From the NCBI GenBank assembly GCA_021811525.1, contig JAJZOK010000033.1, positions 1 through 9,053 on the forward strand: a stretch of DNA of 9,053 nucleotides. The letters run 5' to 3'. Shown in pieces: positions 1-5,581 of this stretch. A model generated the notes under the pieces. That model did not search any database, had not been told where the DNA came from, and was given only the letters and a program-made list of their open reading frames with translations. The DNA is from Thermoplasmata archaeon (GTDB taxonomy: Archaea > Thermoplasmatota > Thermoplasmata > Thermoplasmatales > Thermoplasmataceae). The translations under genes were made by a program, and so were the position numbers. Numbering within the stretch: position 1 is the stretch's first letter; every line of letters begins with the position of its first letter.

Positions 1-476
1 TGCCTGGTGGAATAACCATAAGCGTAAATATGATAAATGGAGGCAAGAAGAATAATGTGGTCGCAGACACTTGTGATGCGATTATAGACTGCCGCCATAT
101 CCCGGGATTTACATCTGCAGATCTTGTAAGAATTGTGAATGATAACCTTGACAGAGTACGTGTGGAAACAGGCAATTTCACTTCTGAAGTAACTGTTCTT
201 TCCGAGGCTGAATCTACATTTGTTGAACAAACTGAGCCTATTGTCTCAGAAGTGGAAAGGGTGTACAGGGAGTTCAATCCTAAGAGAATAATAAACAAGG
301 CCGGTCATAAAGCTACTAGTGATTCGAGGTGGCTTCTTAAAAGTGGTATTCCCACCGCATTTGGGCTGGCGGCAGAGGGGAAGAATCTGCATGGCCCAAA
401 TGAATCCGTGAATATTGAACACTTCCTGGAGTCCATTAAAATGCAGGCATCCCTCATAATCAACACGGTTGGGTAG
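1..476 (+). CDS. M20-family metallopeptidase / amidohydrolase, C-terminal part (5' end outside window)
   Basis: The reading frame is open from the left edge (first full codon at base 3), so the start lies outside; the ATG at 30 is internal. About 157 residues are visible. They begin in the last strands of the lid/dimerisation domain (GGKKNNVVADTC followed by IIDCRHIPG, matching the family pattern 'N.VPD.C...DxRxxPG') and return to the catalytic domain. The stretch TSDSRW, then GIPTAFG, then HGPNES is the typical M20 C-terminus. The His of HGPNE (visible residue 130) is the family's late zinc ligand, and the SDSR motif matches the conserved SDxR segment. Members (ArgE, DapE, carboxypeptidase G2, dipeptidases) are cytosolic di-zinc enzymes that hydrolyse N-acyl or peptide bonds. 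Substrate cannot be assigned without the N-terminal metal site. The family call is firm; a specific DapE, ArgE or dipeptidase name is not justified. Confidence 0.88.
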   Translation, partial: PGGITISVNMINGGKKNNVVADTCDAIIDCRHIPGFTSADLVRIVNDNLDRVRVETGNFTSEVTVLSEAESTFVEQTEPIVSEVERVYREFNPKRIINKAGHKATSDSRWLLKSGIPTAFGLAAEGKNLHGPNESVNIEHFLESIKMQASLIINTVG

Positions 477-500
477 AAAGGAACCCACCAATAATTTTCA

Positions 501-510
501 ACATTTTTTA
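501..510 (+). terminator. Possible oligo-T terminator of the M20 peptidase gene
   Basis: A run of six T (504-509) lies 28 nt after the TAG stop at 474-476, preceded by the T-rich stretch AATAATTTTC. Archaeal termination commonly uses U-tracts without a strong hairpin. The run is short, so this is a moderate call. Confidence 0.35.
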
Positions 511-621
511 CGCAAGCTGCGTTTCCAACCACGCTGGAGCCCATACGGTAATTCAGGCAAAAAATGCCATTCTAATTCTTCTGCGTGTTAGAAATAACCC
601 GAGGAATAGTTTAACTCAACT

Positions 622-641
622 AAAATCAAAATAAAAAAAAT
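622..641 (-). terminator. Oligo-T terminator of the MFS/hydrolase operon
   Basis: Read on the minus strand, an 8-T tract (bases 640-633) followed by A, TTTT and GATTTTA begins 17 nt after the hydrolase stop codon (658-660). This is the typical archaeal U-tract terminator and is the longest T-run on this strand near the gene end. No strong stem precedes it, which is normal for archaea. Confidence 0.6.
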
Positions 642-657
642 AGGGATTTTGTCTCGC

Positions 658-1500
658 CTATTCGCCGCTCGCGAACATCTTCACCAGTGAGTTGAAGACC
701 TGGTGCCTGTCAAGAAACACTAGATGGCCCGCCTTAGGAAGAACACAAAATTCTGCCCCCTTGATCTGACTGTAAAGCCAGTACCCCTTTTCAACTGGCA
801 CGGCATCATCCGCCCCCCATACTATGAGTGTTGGTATTTTGAGATTGCTGACAAAATTTGACATGTGCCTGCCCTTGTAAGAATTGTTGCGAAATCTGCC
901 TTCCTCTGTTCCTGAATGGAGTTCCTGGTCTCTCCTTCTTGGTTCAAAATTTTTCTTACCGTATTCATAGGCCAGTTCTACCATCTCGTCAGTCAGCAGG
1001 GCCTTATTGAAGATAATTCTTGAAAAAAAATCTCGGGTGCTCTTAAGCGTGAATGGAGCACTGAAGTCGAATGCTGTGGAAGCACGTCCACGTTCCATGG
1101 TTATACTTCCCGTATTGCAGAATATGAGTTTGGATACAAGTTCCGGGTGTTCCAGTGTTATATAAGACGCAATCCAAGCACCCTGGGATTGACCGCAGAG
1201 GACAGCGGAATTTATTCCCAGCACATTCAGGAGACTGGCCAAATGTTCAGCCCTTTCAGTTAAGGAATAATCCGGGTTTGATGGCATTTCTGTTAACCCG
1301 AATCCCAGTTCGTCCGGTGCGATAACCCTGAAATTCCGGGAAAGTTCTTCAATGTTGTACCTCCATTGTATAGCTGATGCAACGCAATGGCCGCCCCCGT
1401 GTATCAATACAAGGGGCTTGCCGCTGCCTGCGTCGTAATAATGTGTTTTCACGCCATTTACATCAACGAACTTCCCGTATTTCTCAAAGTAATCCTTCAA
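658..1500 (-). CDS. Alpha/beta-fold hydrolase, resembling C-C bond (meta-cleavage product) hydrolases and esterases
   Basis: This 280-residue protein has a complete alpha/beta-hydrolase core. An oxyanion-loop motif HGGG lies at residues 34-37. The nucleophile elbow GQSQG is at 103-107 (Ser105), a WGADD acid loop at 228-232 (Asp231 or Asp232), and the catalytic His259 sits in AGHLVFLD. Residues about 135-215 form a cap domain. HGGG followed by APDELGFGLTE, and length near 280, recall BphD/MhpC-type hydrolases, but general esterases share these traits. No signal peptide is present, so it should be cytosolic. The start is TTG at 1500: an in-frame TGA lies just upstream and no ATG follows until residue 72. 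The TTG overlaps the transporter's TGA stop (TTGA), with GGTGA and GAGG in the preceding bases, so translation is probably coupled to the transporter. The pair suggests import and hydrolysis of one compound; the substrate is unknown. Confidence 0.85.
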   Translation of the reverse strand: MKDYFEKYGKFVDVNGVKTHYYDAGSGKPLVLIHGGGHCVASAIQWRYNIEELSRNFRVIAPDELGFGLTEMPSNPDYSLTERAEHLASLLNVLGINSAVLCGQSQGAWIASYITLEHPELVSKLIFCNTGSITMERGRASTAFDFSAPFTLKSTRDFFSRIIFNKALLTDEMVELAYEYGKKNFEPRRRDQELHSGTEEGRFRNNSYKGRHMSNFVSNLKIPTLIVWGADDAVPVEKGYWLYSQIKGAEFCVLPKAGHLVFLDRHQVFNSLVKMFASGE

Positions 1501-2744
1501 GCTGCCTCGGCCTCACCCGGCTGCCCAGCTGTCAAGGTTTCCGGGCGCCATATCCTCTTTGACACAGACGGGGTCAACATGGCCAGTAAGAGGCACACAG
1601 CCATGGGTATCACTATGGCAATCTGACCGGCAGTCTGATATCCATGTGAAACTAGGGCACCCATCAACGGACCGCCAGCCATTCCGCCTATGTTGAACAG
1701 TGCTTCCATGAATCCTACCGCTGTTCCAACCCATGCAAGCTCCACAGTTTCCTGCGTGAAGGCCCTCATTTGCCCGTAAACAGCATAGCCACCGCCGAAA
1801 AGAACAAGGCCGAAGGCTGCGATCAGCACGGTTACGTGGAGCACTGTGATGAGCAGTGTTCCAATTACCATCATTGCAGCTCCTAACTGGACTACCCTGA
1901 CTCTCTTGAACCTGTCTCCACCCCAACCTGCTGGAAGTGCCATGGCTATTCCACCAAAGCCAAGTGCACTTGAAACGGCAGTTATTGTTGGCCGGGAGTA
2001 GTGAAGGCTAAGCATGTATGGTGTGAAATAACTCAGATAAGCAAAGTATCCAACTCCGAAAAACATGATGGACAGTGATATGAGAATCAGTGGCTTGTTC
2101 AGTATTTCCACAATTCCTTTCATTGAATGTTTCTTGAAAGTATATGTTGACGGCACGAACAGAGCAACCAGGGCTATCACAATTGCACCCAATATCCCGG
2201 AAATAACGAACGGCCAGAAGAATGAGGTTGCGGAAGAGAAACCAGAGAATACGTAAGGAGCACTTGCCAAACCTGCATTGAACATTATGGAAACCATTGC
2301 GATGAGTTTGCCACGATGGACAGACCTTAAATCTCCGAGGAATGACGCTATCATCGGCTGAGCAAGGCCAGTTCCGACACCGGTCAAGAACCTGAAGACA
2401 AACAGTTCTGTCTCATTCTTGGCGAATCCCATGAGAGCGGAAAACAGAGATAGGACGGCAAGTGAGATAATTATCCCATTCCTGGTGGTTACCTTGTCGA
2501 AAATATACCCGCCTGCGAAACTGAATATCACGATACCAAGTGTGTAGGCAGTGGCCATGATCCCAAGGGTTGAGGTGCTGACATTTGTGATCTTGTCAAC
2601 GAAGGCACCACCAAAAAGGAAAATCATGGAGTCGAACCCCACAAGGAAAAGACCCAGGGCAACTATGACGCCCATTGTAAGCAGTCCACTTGTTGATTCG
2701 GCCTTTACAACCGCTGTTTGAACAGCGGAATTGCTTTCTGTCAC
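1497..2744 (-). CDS. Major facilitator superfamily (MFS) transporter, 12 membrane segments
   Basis: A 415-residue polytopic membrane protein with the length and periodicity of a 12-helix MFS carrier. Motif A (GGYIFDKVTTRNG, 78-90) lies in the loop after helix 2, and a second copy (GWGGDRFKRVRV, about 272-283) in the equivalent loop of the C-terminal half. A motif-B-like FRFLTGVGTG with Arg118 is in helix 4. Asp38 in helix 1 (LVGFDSM) sits where sugar and aromatic-acid proton symporters carry an acidic residue. The central loop (about 198-215) is basic. It probably works as a secondary importer or exporter driven by a proton gradient; substrate is not readable. The start is GTG at 2744, chosen because GGAGGT (2756-2751) lies 6 nt upstream. 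It is the first gene of a two-gene operon with the downstream hydrolase. Confidence 0.9.
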   Translation of the reverse strand: MTESNSAVQTAVVKAESTSGLLTMGVIVALGLFLVGFDSMIFLFGGAFVDKITNVSTSTLGIMATAYTLGIVIFSFAGGYIFDKVTTRNGIIISLAVLSLFSALMGFAKNETELFVFRFLTGVGTGLAQPMIASFLGDLRSVHRGKLIAMVSIMFNAGLASAPYVFSGFSSATSFFWPFVISGILGAIVIALVALFVPSTYTFKKHSMKGIVEILNKPLILISLSIMFFGVGYFAYLSYFTPYMLSLHYSRPTITAVSSALGFGGIAMALPAGWGGDRFKRVRVVQLGAAMMVIGTLLITVLHVTVLIAAFGLVLFGGGYAVYGQMRAFTQETVELAWVGTAVGFMEALFNIGGMAGGPLMGALVSHGYQTAGQIAIVIPMAVCLLLAMLTPSVSKRIWRPETLTAGQPGEAEAA

Positions 2745-2750
2745 TTATAA

Positions 2751-2756
2751 ACCTCC
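2751..2756 (-). promoter_or_regulatory. Strong ribosome binding site GGAGGT for the MFS gene
   Basis: GGAGGT on the minus strand, followed by TTATAA and then GTG (2744-2742), is nearly the full archaeal anti-Shine-Dalgarno complement with 6-nt spacing. It fixes the GTG start. Confidence 0.8.
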
Positions 2757-2819
2757 GAGGAAGCTTATCAGAGAATTAAAATGTCTGATTCTCATTAAAT
2801 AAAAAGAAAAATGTATCAA

Positions 2820-2827
2820 TATTTAAA
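2820..2827 (-). promoter_or_regulatory. TATA box of the MFS/hydrolase operon
   Basis: TTTAAATA on the minus strand is a near-ideal archaeal box A. Its centre (2823.5) predicts a transcript start near 2798, which gives a leader of about 54 nt containing the GGAGGT site. A 10-bp palindrome lies just upstream of it. Confidence 0.6.
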
Positions 2828-2832
2828 TCTTT

Positions 2833-2842
2833 GTTGATCAAC
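2833..2842. repeat. 10-bp perfect palindrome GTTGATCAAC, possible regulator site
   Basis: GTTGATCAAC is a perfect palindrome, five bases upstream of the TATA box on the minus strand, adjoining or overlapping the TFB recognition element position. Archaeal activators often bind just upstream of that element, and repressors may overlap it. No regulator gene is encoded in the window. A palindrome of this length can also occur by chance. Confidence 0.3.
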
Positions 2843-2894
2843 TGACCTACTTCCTGTTAAATAATGAATTTTTTTGCTCAGTTTTCTAAAAACA

Positions 2895-2903
2895 TTTTTA
2901 AAA
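2895..2903 (+). promoter_or_regulatory. Possible TATA box (TTTTTAAAA) upstream of the small ORF at 2923
   Basis: An AT-only TATA-like stretch is centred about 24 nt before the ATG at 2923, the spacing expected for a leaderless archaeal transcript. In AT-rich intergenic DNA the match could be fortuitous. Confidence 0.25.
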
Positions 2904-2922
2904 GCATGTTCAAAGAACAAAA

Positions 2923-3054
2923 ATGATGAGCAACTTCCATTGCAAACTACATCGCTGGACTCTTCAATTGAAAATTGCCATGTGGGGCGTACGGTGTATT
3001 AGTATGACATTCTTTGATTGTCATATGGACTTCATAGAAAATGAATGGTCGTAA
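2923..3054 (+). CDS. Doubtful small ORF, 43 residues, Cys/His-containing
   Basis: The ORF starts ATGATG at 2923 and stops at 3052-3054, four bases before the convergent hydrolase's stop codon. The predicted peptide has three Cys (7, 25, 33) and three His (6, 10, 34), giving FHCKLH near the start and FDCH near the end, a loose CxxH/CH arrangement. It has no recognisable family. A TATA-like sequence at leaderless distance supports it. Against it are its size, use of CGC and CGG Arg codons where neighbouring genes mostly use AGA/AGG, and a 7-bp inverted repeat inside its 3' third. It may simply be an open stretch or part of an untranslated RNA. Confidence 0.18.
   Translation: MMSNFHCKLHRWTLQLKIAMWGVRCISMTFFDCHMDFIENEWS
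3003..3025. repeat. 7-bp inverted repeat, possible hairpin beyond the hydrolase gene
   Basis: TATGACA (3003-3009) and TGTCATA (3019-3025) are perfectly complementary across a 9-nt spacer. The element begins 33 nt past the minus-strand hydrolase stop codon, so it could form a 3'-end hairpin in that mRNA. No T-tract follows on that strand, so a terminator call is not supported. Confidence 0.35.
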
Positions 3055-3058
3055 ACCA

Positions 3059-3748
3059 CTACTGTTCTGCCTTGCTTATGTAAACTGCAGGTAGGTGTTC
3101 CAGGAACCAATTCTTTGCTGATTCTGCAACGTGTTCCAGCGTACCTTCCTCCTCGAAGAGGTGAGTGGCATTCCGCACAAGTTCCAGTTTCTTCGTGCAG
3201 TTCAGTCTTTCATATGCCGTTTCATTGAGTTCCACTACCTCATAATCCCTGGAACCTACTATGAACAAAGTAGGTGCAGTTATTTTGGAGAGATATTCCA
3301 TGGCCATATCAGGCCTCCCCCCACGGGAGACTATGGCACCGATCGGAATGGGCGACTCTGAAGCGGCTTTGAGAGCAGCAGCTGCTCCAGTACTTGCCCC
3401 GAAGTATCCTATTCCCCTCCCTCCATCCGGAAGGTTTTGTGCAACCCAGTTCGTGGCAAGAAGGAGCCTGTGGGAAAGTAGTTCTATGTCGAACACATTT
3501 TTCCTGAACACAGATTCCTGCTCGCTCAGCAGGTCAAAAAGCAGTGTTGCAATGCCACCCCTGTTGAGTTCCTCGGCAACAAACCTGTTTCTGGAACTGA
3601 GCCTGCTGCTTCCGCTTCCATGCGCAAATATGACAGTGCAGCGGAAGTCATCGGGTAAGTTAAGGATTCCGGGCAGGGAGATATTGCCAACCTGAACTGA
3701 AATTTCAGAGGTCACGTTTCGTCTTTTAACATCAGGCATGTTTCCCAC
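3059..3748 (-). CDS. Dienelactone-hydrolase-like alpha/beta hydrolase
   Basis: A compact 229-residue serine hydrolase without a cap domain. The order is strand 3 plus oxyanion loop FAHGSGSSRLSSRN (41-54), nucleophile elbow GASTG (117-121, Ser119), acid loop GSRD (165-168, Asp168) and catalytic His196 in NATHLFEE. The FAHGSGSSR...N opening and compact size match the COG0412/COG1073-type group, which in other genomes is sometimes fused to or beside a phosphoribosyltransferase; none is seen here. It is probably a cytosolic esterase or lactonase with unknown substrate. The start is GTG at 3748, 25-26 nt from the centre of a TTAATATT box, which fits leaderless transcription. An ATG three codons in (3739) is the alternative. 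A GAGGTG sequence upstream is 14 nt away, long for a Shine-Dalgarno site. It is transcribed divergently from the dehydrogenase. Confidence 0.82.
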   Translation of the reverse strand: MGNMPDVKRRNVTSEISVQVGNISLPGILNLPDDFRCTVIFAHGSGSSRLSSRNRFVAEELNRGGIATLLFDLLSEQESVFRKNVFDIELLSHRLLLATNWVAQNLPDGGRGIGYFGASTGAAAALKAASESPIPIGAIVSRGGRPDMAMEYLSKITAPTLFIVGSRDYEVVELNETAYERLNCTKKLELVRNATHLFEEEGTLEHVAESAKNWFLEHLPAVYISKAEQ

Positions 3749-3769
3749 TATTTTACAATGTTCACCTCG

Positions 3770-3777
3770 AATATTAA
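3770..3777 (-). promoter_or_regulatory. Likely TATA box of the dienelactone-hydrolase-like gene
   Basis: TTAATATT on the minus strand is centred at 3773.5, 25.5 nt before the first base of the GTG start at 3748. This implies a transcript starting at or next to the start codon. The sequence is a moderate match to the archaeal box. Confidence 0.4.
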
Positions 3778-3783
3778 CGACAT

Positions 3784-3820
3784 CTGAAAGTATTCAGTTG
3801 AATCGTCCCATATTACGATT
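3784..3820. repeat. Two adjacent inverted repeats between divergent promoters, possible operator
   Basis: CTGAA (3784-3788) and TTCAG (3793-3797) surround AGTA. Three bases on, AATCGT (3801-3806) and ACGATT (3815-3820) surround an 8-base spacer. Both are perfect dyads and lie immediately upstream of the minus-strand TATA box, and about 70 bases from the plus-strand one. The position suits a regulator controlling the divergent hydrolase and dehydrogenase. Short dyads also occur by chance. Confidence 0.3.
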
Positions 3821-3888
3821 GTTTCCATTGGCACAGGATTTGGTAAAATTCTGGGTGAAAACCGATTCATGAGTTAGGGATTCCAGTC

Positions 3889-3894
3889 ATATAT
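3889..3894 (+). promoter_or_regulatory. Possible TATA box of the short-chain dehydrogenase
   Basis: ATATAT (within CATATATTG) is centred at 3891.5, predicting transcription from about 3917-3918, right at the GAGGTG site. This leaves a very short leader before ATG 3927, or a leaderless message beginning with the in-frame GTG at 3918. Confidence 0.35.
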
Positions 3895-3914
3895 TGAACC
3901 GGATTTTTTACTCA

Positions 3915-3920
3915 GAGGTG
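3915..3920 (+). promoter_or_regulatory. Ribosome binding site GAGGTG selecting ATG 3927
   Basis: GAGGTG sits 6 nt before ATG 3927, ideal spacing, and favours that start over the upstream in-frame TTG at 3894. The GTG inside the site (3918) is also in frame and remains a leaderless alternative. Confidence 0.55.
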
Positions 3921-3926
3921 TTGGGG

Positions 3927-4736
3927 ATGCAAGTGCATGTGGAAACAACAAACCCATTCTCCCTTGCGGGCAAAAGAGCCCTTGTCACGGGTGGAGCAAT
4001 GGGAATAGGCATGGGAATAGTAAGGAGATTCGTGGATTCAGGAGCCAAGGTCCTGGTAGCAGACAAAGTGACCAGCCCTGTTGAAAAATATATGAGCAGC
4101 CTGCCGGAAAGCAACAGGCATTCCGTTTCTGTAATGGATGTGGACCTGCTGGATGTCGAGGCACCGGACCTCATGTTGACGGAGATGGTCAAGGACTTCG
4201 GAGGCATAGACATACTAGTGAACAATGCAGGAATTTATCCTACAGTGCCCATGCTGGATATGTCACCCCAGCTGTTTGACAAGGTCTACCACCTGAACCT
4301 GAGGGCCCTTGCGTTCACAAGCAAGGCTGCTGCAAAGGAGATGATAAAGCAGAAAATCCATGGCAAGATTGTCAACATAGCTTCAATAGACAGCATTCAT
4401 CCTTCTTCTGTTGGGCTCGCTGCATATGATGCTTCAAAGGGCGGCGTGCTTATGTTCACAAAGAACTTCGCGCTTGAAGTGGCAAAATCAGGAATAACTG
4501 TGAATGCGATCGCCCCTGGAGGGATTGCAACCGAAGGCACAGGAATGTCCGGATCGGGGACTCCGGCAACAGAGGAAATAAGGAGAATACTCGAGGATTT
4601 CAAGAAACAGATTCCCATGGGAAGAATGGGCACGCCGGACGACATTGCAAAAGTTGCCGTATTCCTGGCTTCAAGTGCCTCCGACTACATGACCGGGAGC
4701 CTTGTGGTTGTGGATGGCGGAAGGTTGCTGATGTAA
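3927..4736 (+). CDS. Short-chain dehydrogenase/reductase (SDR), probably NAD-dependent
   Basis: A 269-residue classical SDR with every signature. The cofactor motif TGGAMGIG is at 21-28, and Asp46 at the end of strand 2 (LVADK) favours NAD(H) over NADP(H). NNAG is at 99-102, Asn124 in YHLNLRA, the catalytic Ser in NIASIDS (Ser153 by usual spacing, or Ser156), and YDASK with Tyr167 and Lys171. PGGIATEG (197-204) and a C-terminal GSLVVVDGG close the fold. It oxidises or reduces a hydroxyl/keto group in the cytosol. Family neighbours include sugar dehydrogenases (known as SDRs in Thermoplasma), KduD-like and FabG-like enzymes. FabG is unlikely as a role because archaea lack the bacterial fatty acid synthase. 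The start rests on GAGGTG 6 nt before ATG 3927. It is divergent from the serine hydrolase and may act on the same compound. Confidence 0.9.
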   Translation: MQVHVETTNPFSLAGKRALVTGGAMGIGMGIVRRFVDSGAKVLVADKVTSPVEKYMSSLPESNRHSVSVMDVDLLDVEAPDLMLTEMVKDFGGIDILVNNAGIYPTVPMLDMSPQLFDKVYHLNLRALAFTSKAAAKEMIKQKIHGKIVNIASIDSIHPSSVGLAAYDASKGGVLMFTKNFALEVAKSGITVNAIAPGGIATEGTGMSGSGTPATEEIRRILEDFKKQIPMGRMGTPDDIAKVAVFLASSASDYMTGSLVVVDGGRLLM

Positions 4737-4739
4737 GCC

Positions 4740-4773
4740 AGTGGAACATCATATTCCACTAAAATTCTTTTTT
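4740..4773 (+). terminator. Hairpin plus T-tract terminator of the dehydrogenase gene
   Basis: AGTGGAA (4740-4746) and TTCCACT (4754-4760) form a perfect 7-bp stem with a 7-base loop, starting 3 nt after the TAA stop. AAAATTC separates it from a 6-T run (4768-4773). A further T-run lies at 4797-4801. It resembles an intrinsic terminator, with a longer stem-to-tract gap than in bacteria. Confidence 0.55.
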
Positions 4774-4808
4774 CCATCAAACTATTTCAAAATTCCTTTT
4801 TCAAATAC

Positions 4809-5417
4809 TTATTTTTTCTTAGTGAACCTTAGTGTAACCAAACCATCCTGAATTTTGACTGTTTTCACTGTACCCTGAACTTCTGTTGACTCTGCAAATT
4901 CCCTTGACATTCCATGCCTGTGCCTGGATTTATTGTCTTTCCCCGAATCCGCAACCAGGCTCTCATAAATAATGAAAGTGCCTTGGACCATATGCTTTTC
5001 CATCAGGTTAGCCACATCCTGTATTCCATTTTCCCAGTGATGGAATGACTGGGAGCAGAAAATTATGTCAAATTTGCCTTCTATGCCTGTATCGCTGCTG
5101 TATCCCACTTTGCTTACTGCCCTGTCGTTTATTGAAAGTTTCGTGAATCTGTCATTGGCTATTTTGACCATGGTGGGTGAAGGGTCAATGCACGTGATCT
5201 TCACATGAGGAATTCGCTGGGCGATCATTGCTGCTTCTATTCCGGGCCCACTTCCCATTTCAAGTATAGATGTCGGATTGAATGAAGCCACATCCTCTGT
5301 AATGGTGGAATACACTTTTCTCTGGCTTCTTGATCGTGAGGAAAAGAATGAATATAGCCTGGAAAAGACTGGCCCGAATTCTGCTTTTTCTTTTTGCTCA
5401 GCTATTTTGTTCTCCAA
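4809..5417 (-). CDS. Class I SAM-dependent methyltransferase
   Basis: A 202-residue Rossmann methyltransferase. Motif I is ILEMGSGPG (51-59), Asp78 in CIDPS is the acidic residue at the end of strand 2 that binds the SAM ribose, and FDIIFCSQSFHHWEN (116-130) is motif IV with the HHW typical of UbiE/Methyltransf_11-type enzymes. A short Ser/Arg-rich N-terminal helix (17-35) probably helps close over substrate. The C-terminal part is short and basic, without an added domain. The methyl acceptor is unknown; small molecules are usual for this group. The start is TTG at 5417, the only conventional start near the N-terminus after an in-frame TGA at 5423. GGTGA lies just 3 nt upstream, shorter than usual, so the start is less certain than the family. 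It is convergent with the dehydrogenase (72-nt gap). Confidence 0.85.
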   Translation of the reverse strand: MENKIAEQKEKAEFGPVFSRLYSFFSSRSRSQRKVYSTITEDVASFNPTSILEMGSGPGIEAAMIAQRIPHVKITCIDPSPTMVKIANDRFTKLSINDRAVSKVGYSSDTGIEGKFDIIFCSQSFHHWENGIQDVANLMEKHMVQGTFIIYESLVADSGKDNKSRHRHGMSREFAESTEVQGTVKTVKIQDGLVTLRFTKKK

Positions 5418-5420
5418 GAT

Positions 5421-5458
5421 TCACCAGATTGGCATCCATCTGAAAAACGGATATTAAT
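5421..5458 (-). promoter_or_regulatory. Likely promoter and ribosome site of the methyltransferase gene
   Basis: On the minus strand ATTAATAT (5458-5451) is a TATA-like box, predicting a start near 5429. GGTGA (5425-5421) follows, then ATC and TTG. The leader would be about 12 nt. The gene therefore probably has its own promoter instead of depending on the SpoIIM-like gene upstream. Confidence 0.4.
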
Positions 5459-5499
5459 TGTTTCCACTAAATGGTCGAGAGGTTGGGAATCAACTAAAG

Positions 5500-5558
5500 G
5501 GGTTCCCTCAAGTTGAAATGGCATGAAGCAACTATTTCATTAGTGTATGAGAGAACCC
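5500..5558. repeat. Long imperfect inverted repeat in the gap between SpoIIM-like and methyltransferase genes
   Basis: GGGTTCCCTC (5500-5509) pairs with GAGAGAACCC (5549-5558) at nine of ten positions; the tenth is a G-U pair in the minus-strand RNA. The 39-base loop contains smaller complementary pairs: TGAAAT with ATTTCA, and AGTTG with CAACT, as alternatives. It lies 23 nt past the SpoIIM-like stop codon, so it may fold in that mRNA's 3' end. No T-tract follows the stem directly. Confidence 0.4.
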
Positions 5559-5581
5559 ATTGCCCCGGGAGTGCAGATTCT

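Larger units (their letters stand above)
2745..3058. other. 314-base gene-poor region between the transporter operon and the next hydrolase
   Basis: This AT-rich gap contains the minus-strand MFS promoter and leader (2745-2842), a 7-T run (2869-2875), a TATA-like sequence on the plus strand (2895-2903), a doubtful 43-codon ORF (2923-3054) and an inverted repeat (3003-3025). The minus-strand hydrolase gene ends at 3059. I see no convincing conserved gene in it. Confidence 0.6.

Noticed and set aside
246..544. Minus-strand ORFs of about 80 codons antisense to the M20 gene
   Set aside because: They lie opposite a well-supported coding frame, resemble no family, and have no promoter or ribosome site.
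556..593. Small dyads GGCA/TGCC (556-568) and TTCTAA/TTAGAA (570-593) in the gap between the M20 gene and the hydrolase
   Set aside because: The stems are only four and six bases in an AT-rich spacer, expected by chance and with no T-tract in the right place.
1377..1926. Overlapping ORFs inside the transporter/hydrolase operon on both strands (up to 137 codons)
   Set aside because: They are shadow frames of the transporter and hydrolase genes, with Cys/Arg/Ser-rich compositions typical of out-of-frame reading.
3131..3695. Plus-strand ORFs (76 and 144 codons) antisense to the dienelactone-hydrolase-like gene
   Set aside because: The minus-strand protein carries a complete catalytic triad. 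The plus-strand translations are low-complexity (A, P, L, S) with no recognisable domain.
3908..4645. Minus-strand ORFs opposite the short-chain dehydrogenase
   Set aside because: They are shadows of a gene with all family motifs and are dominated by Ser, Thr, Pro and Ile from antisense reading.
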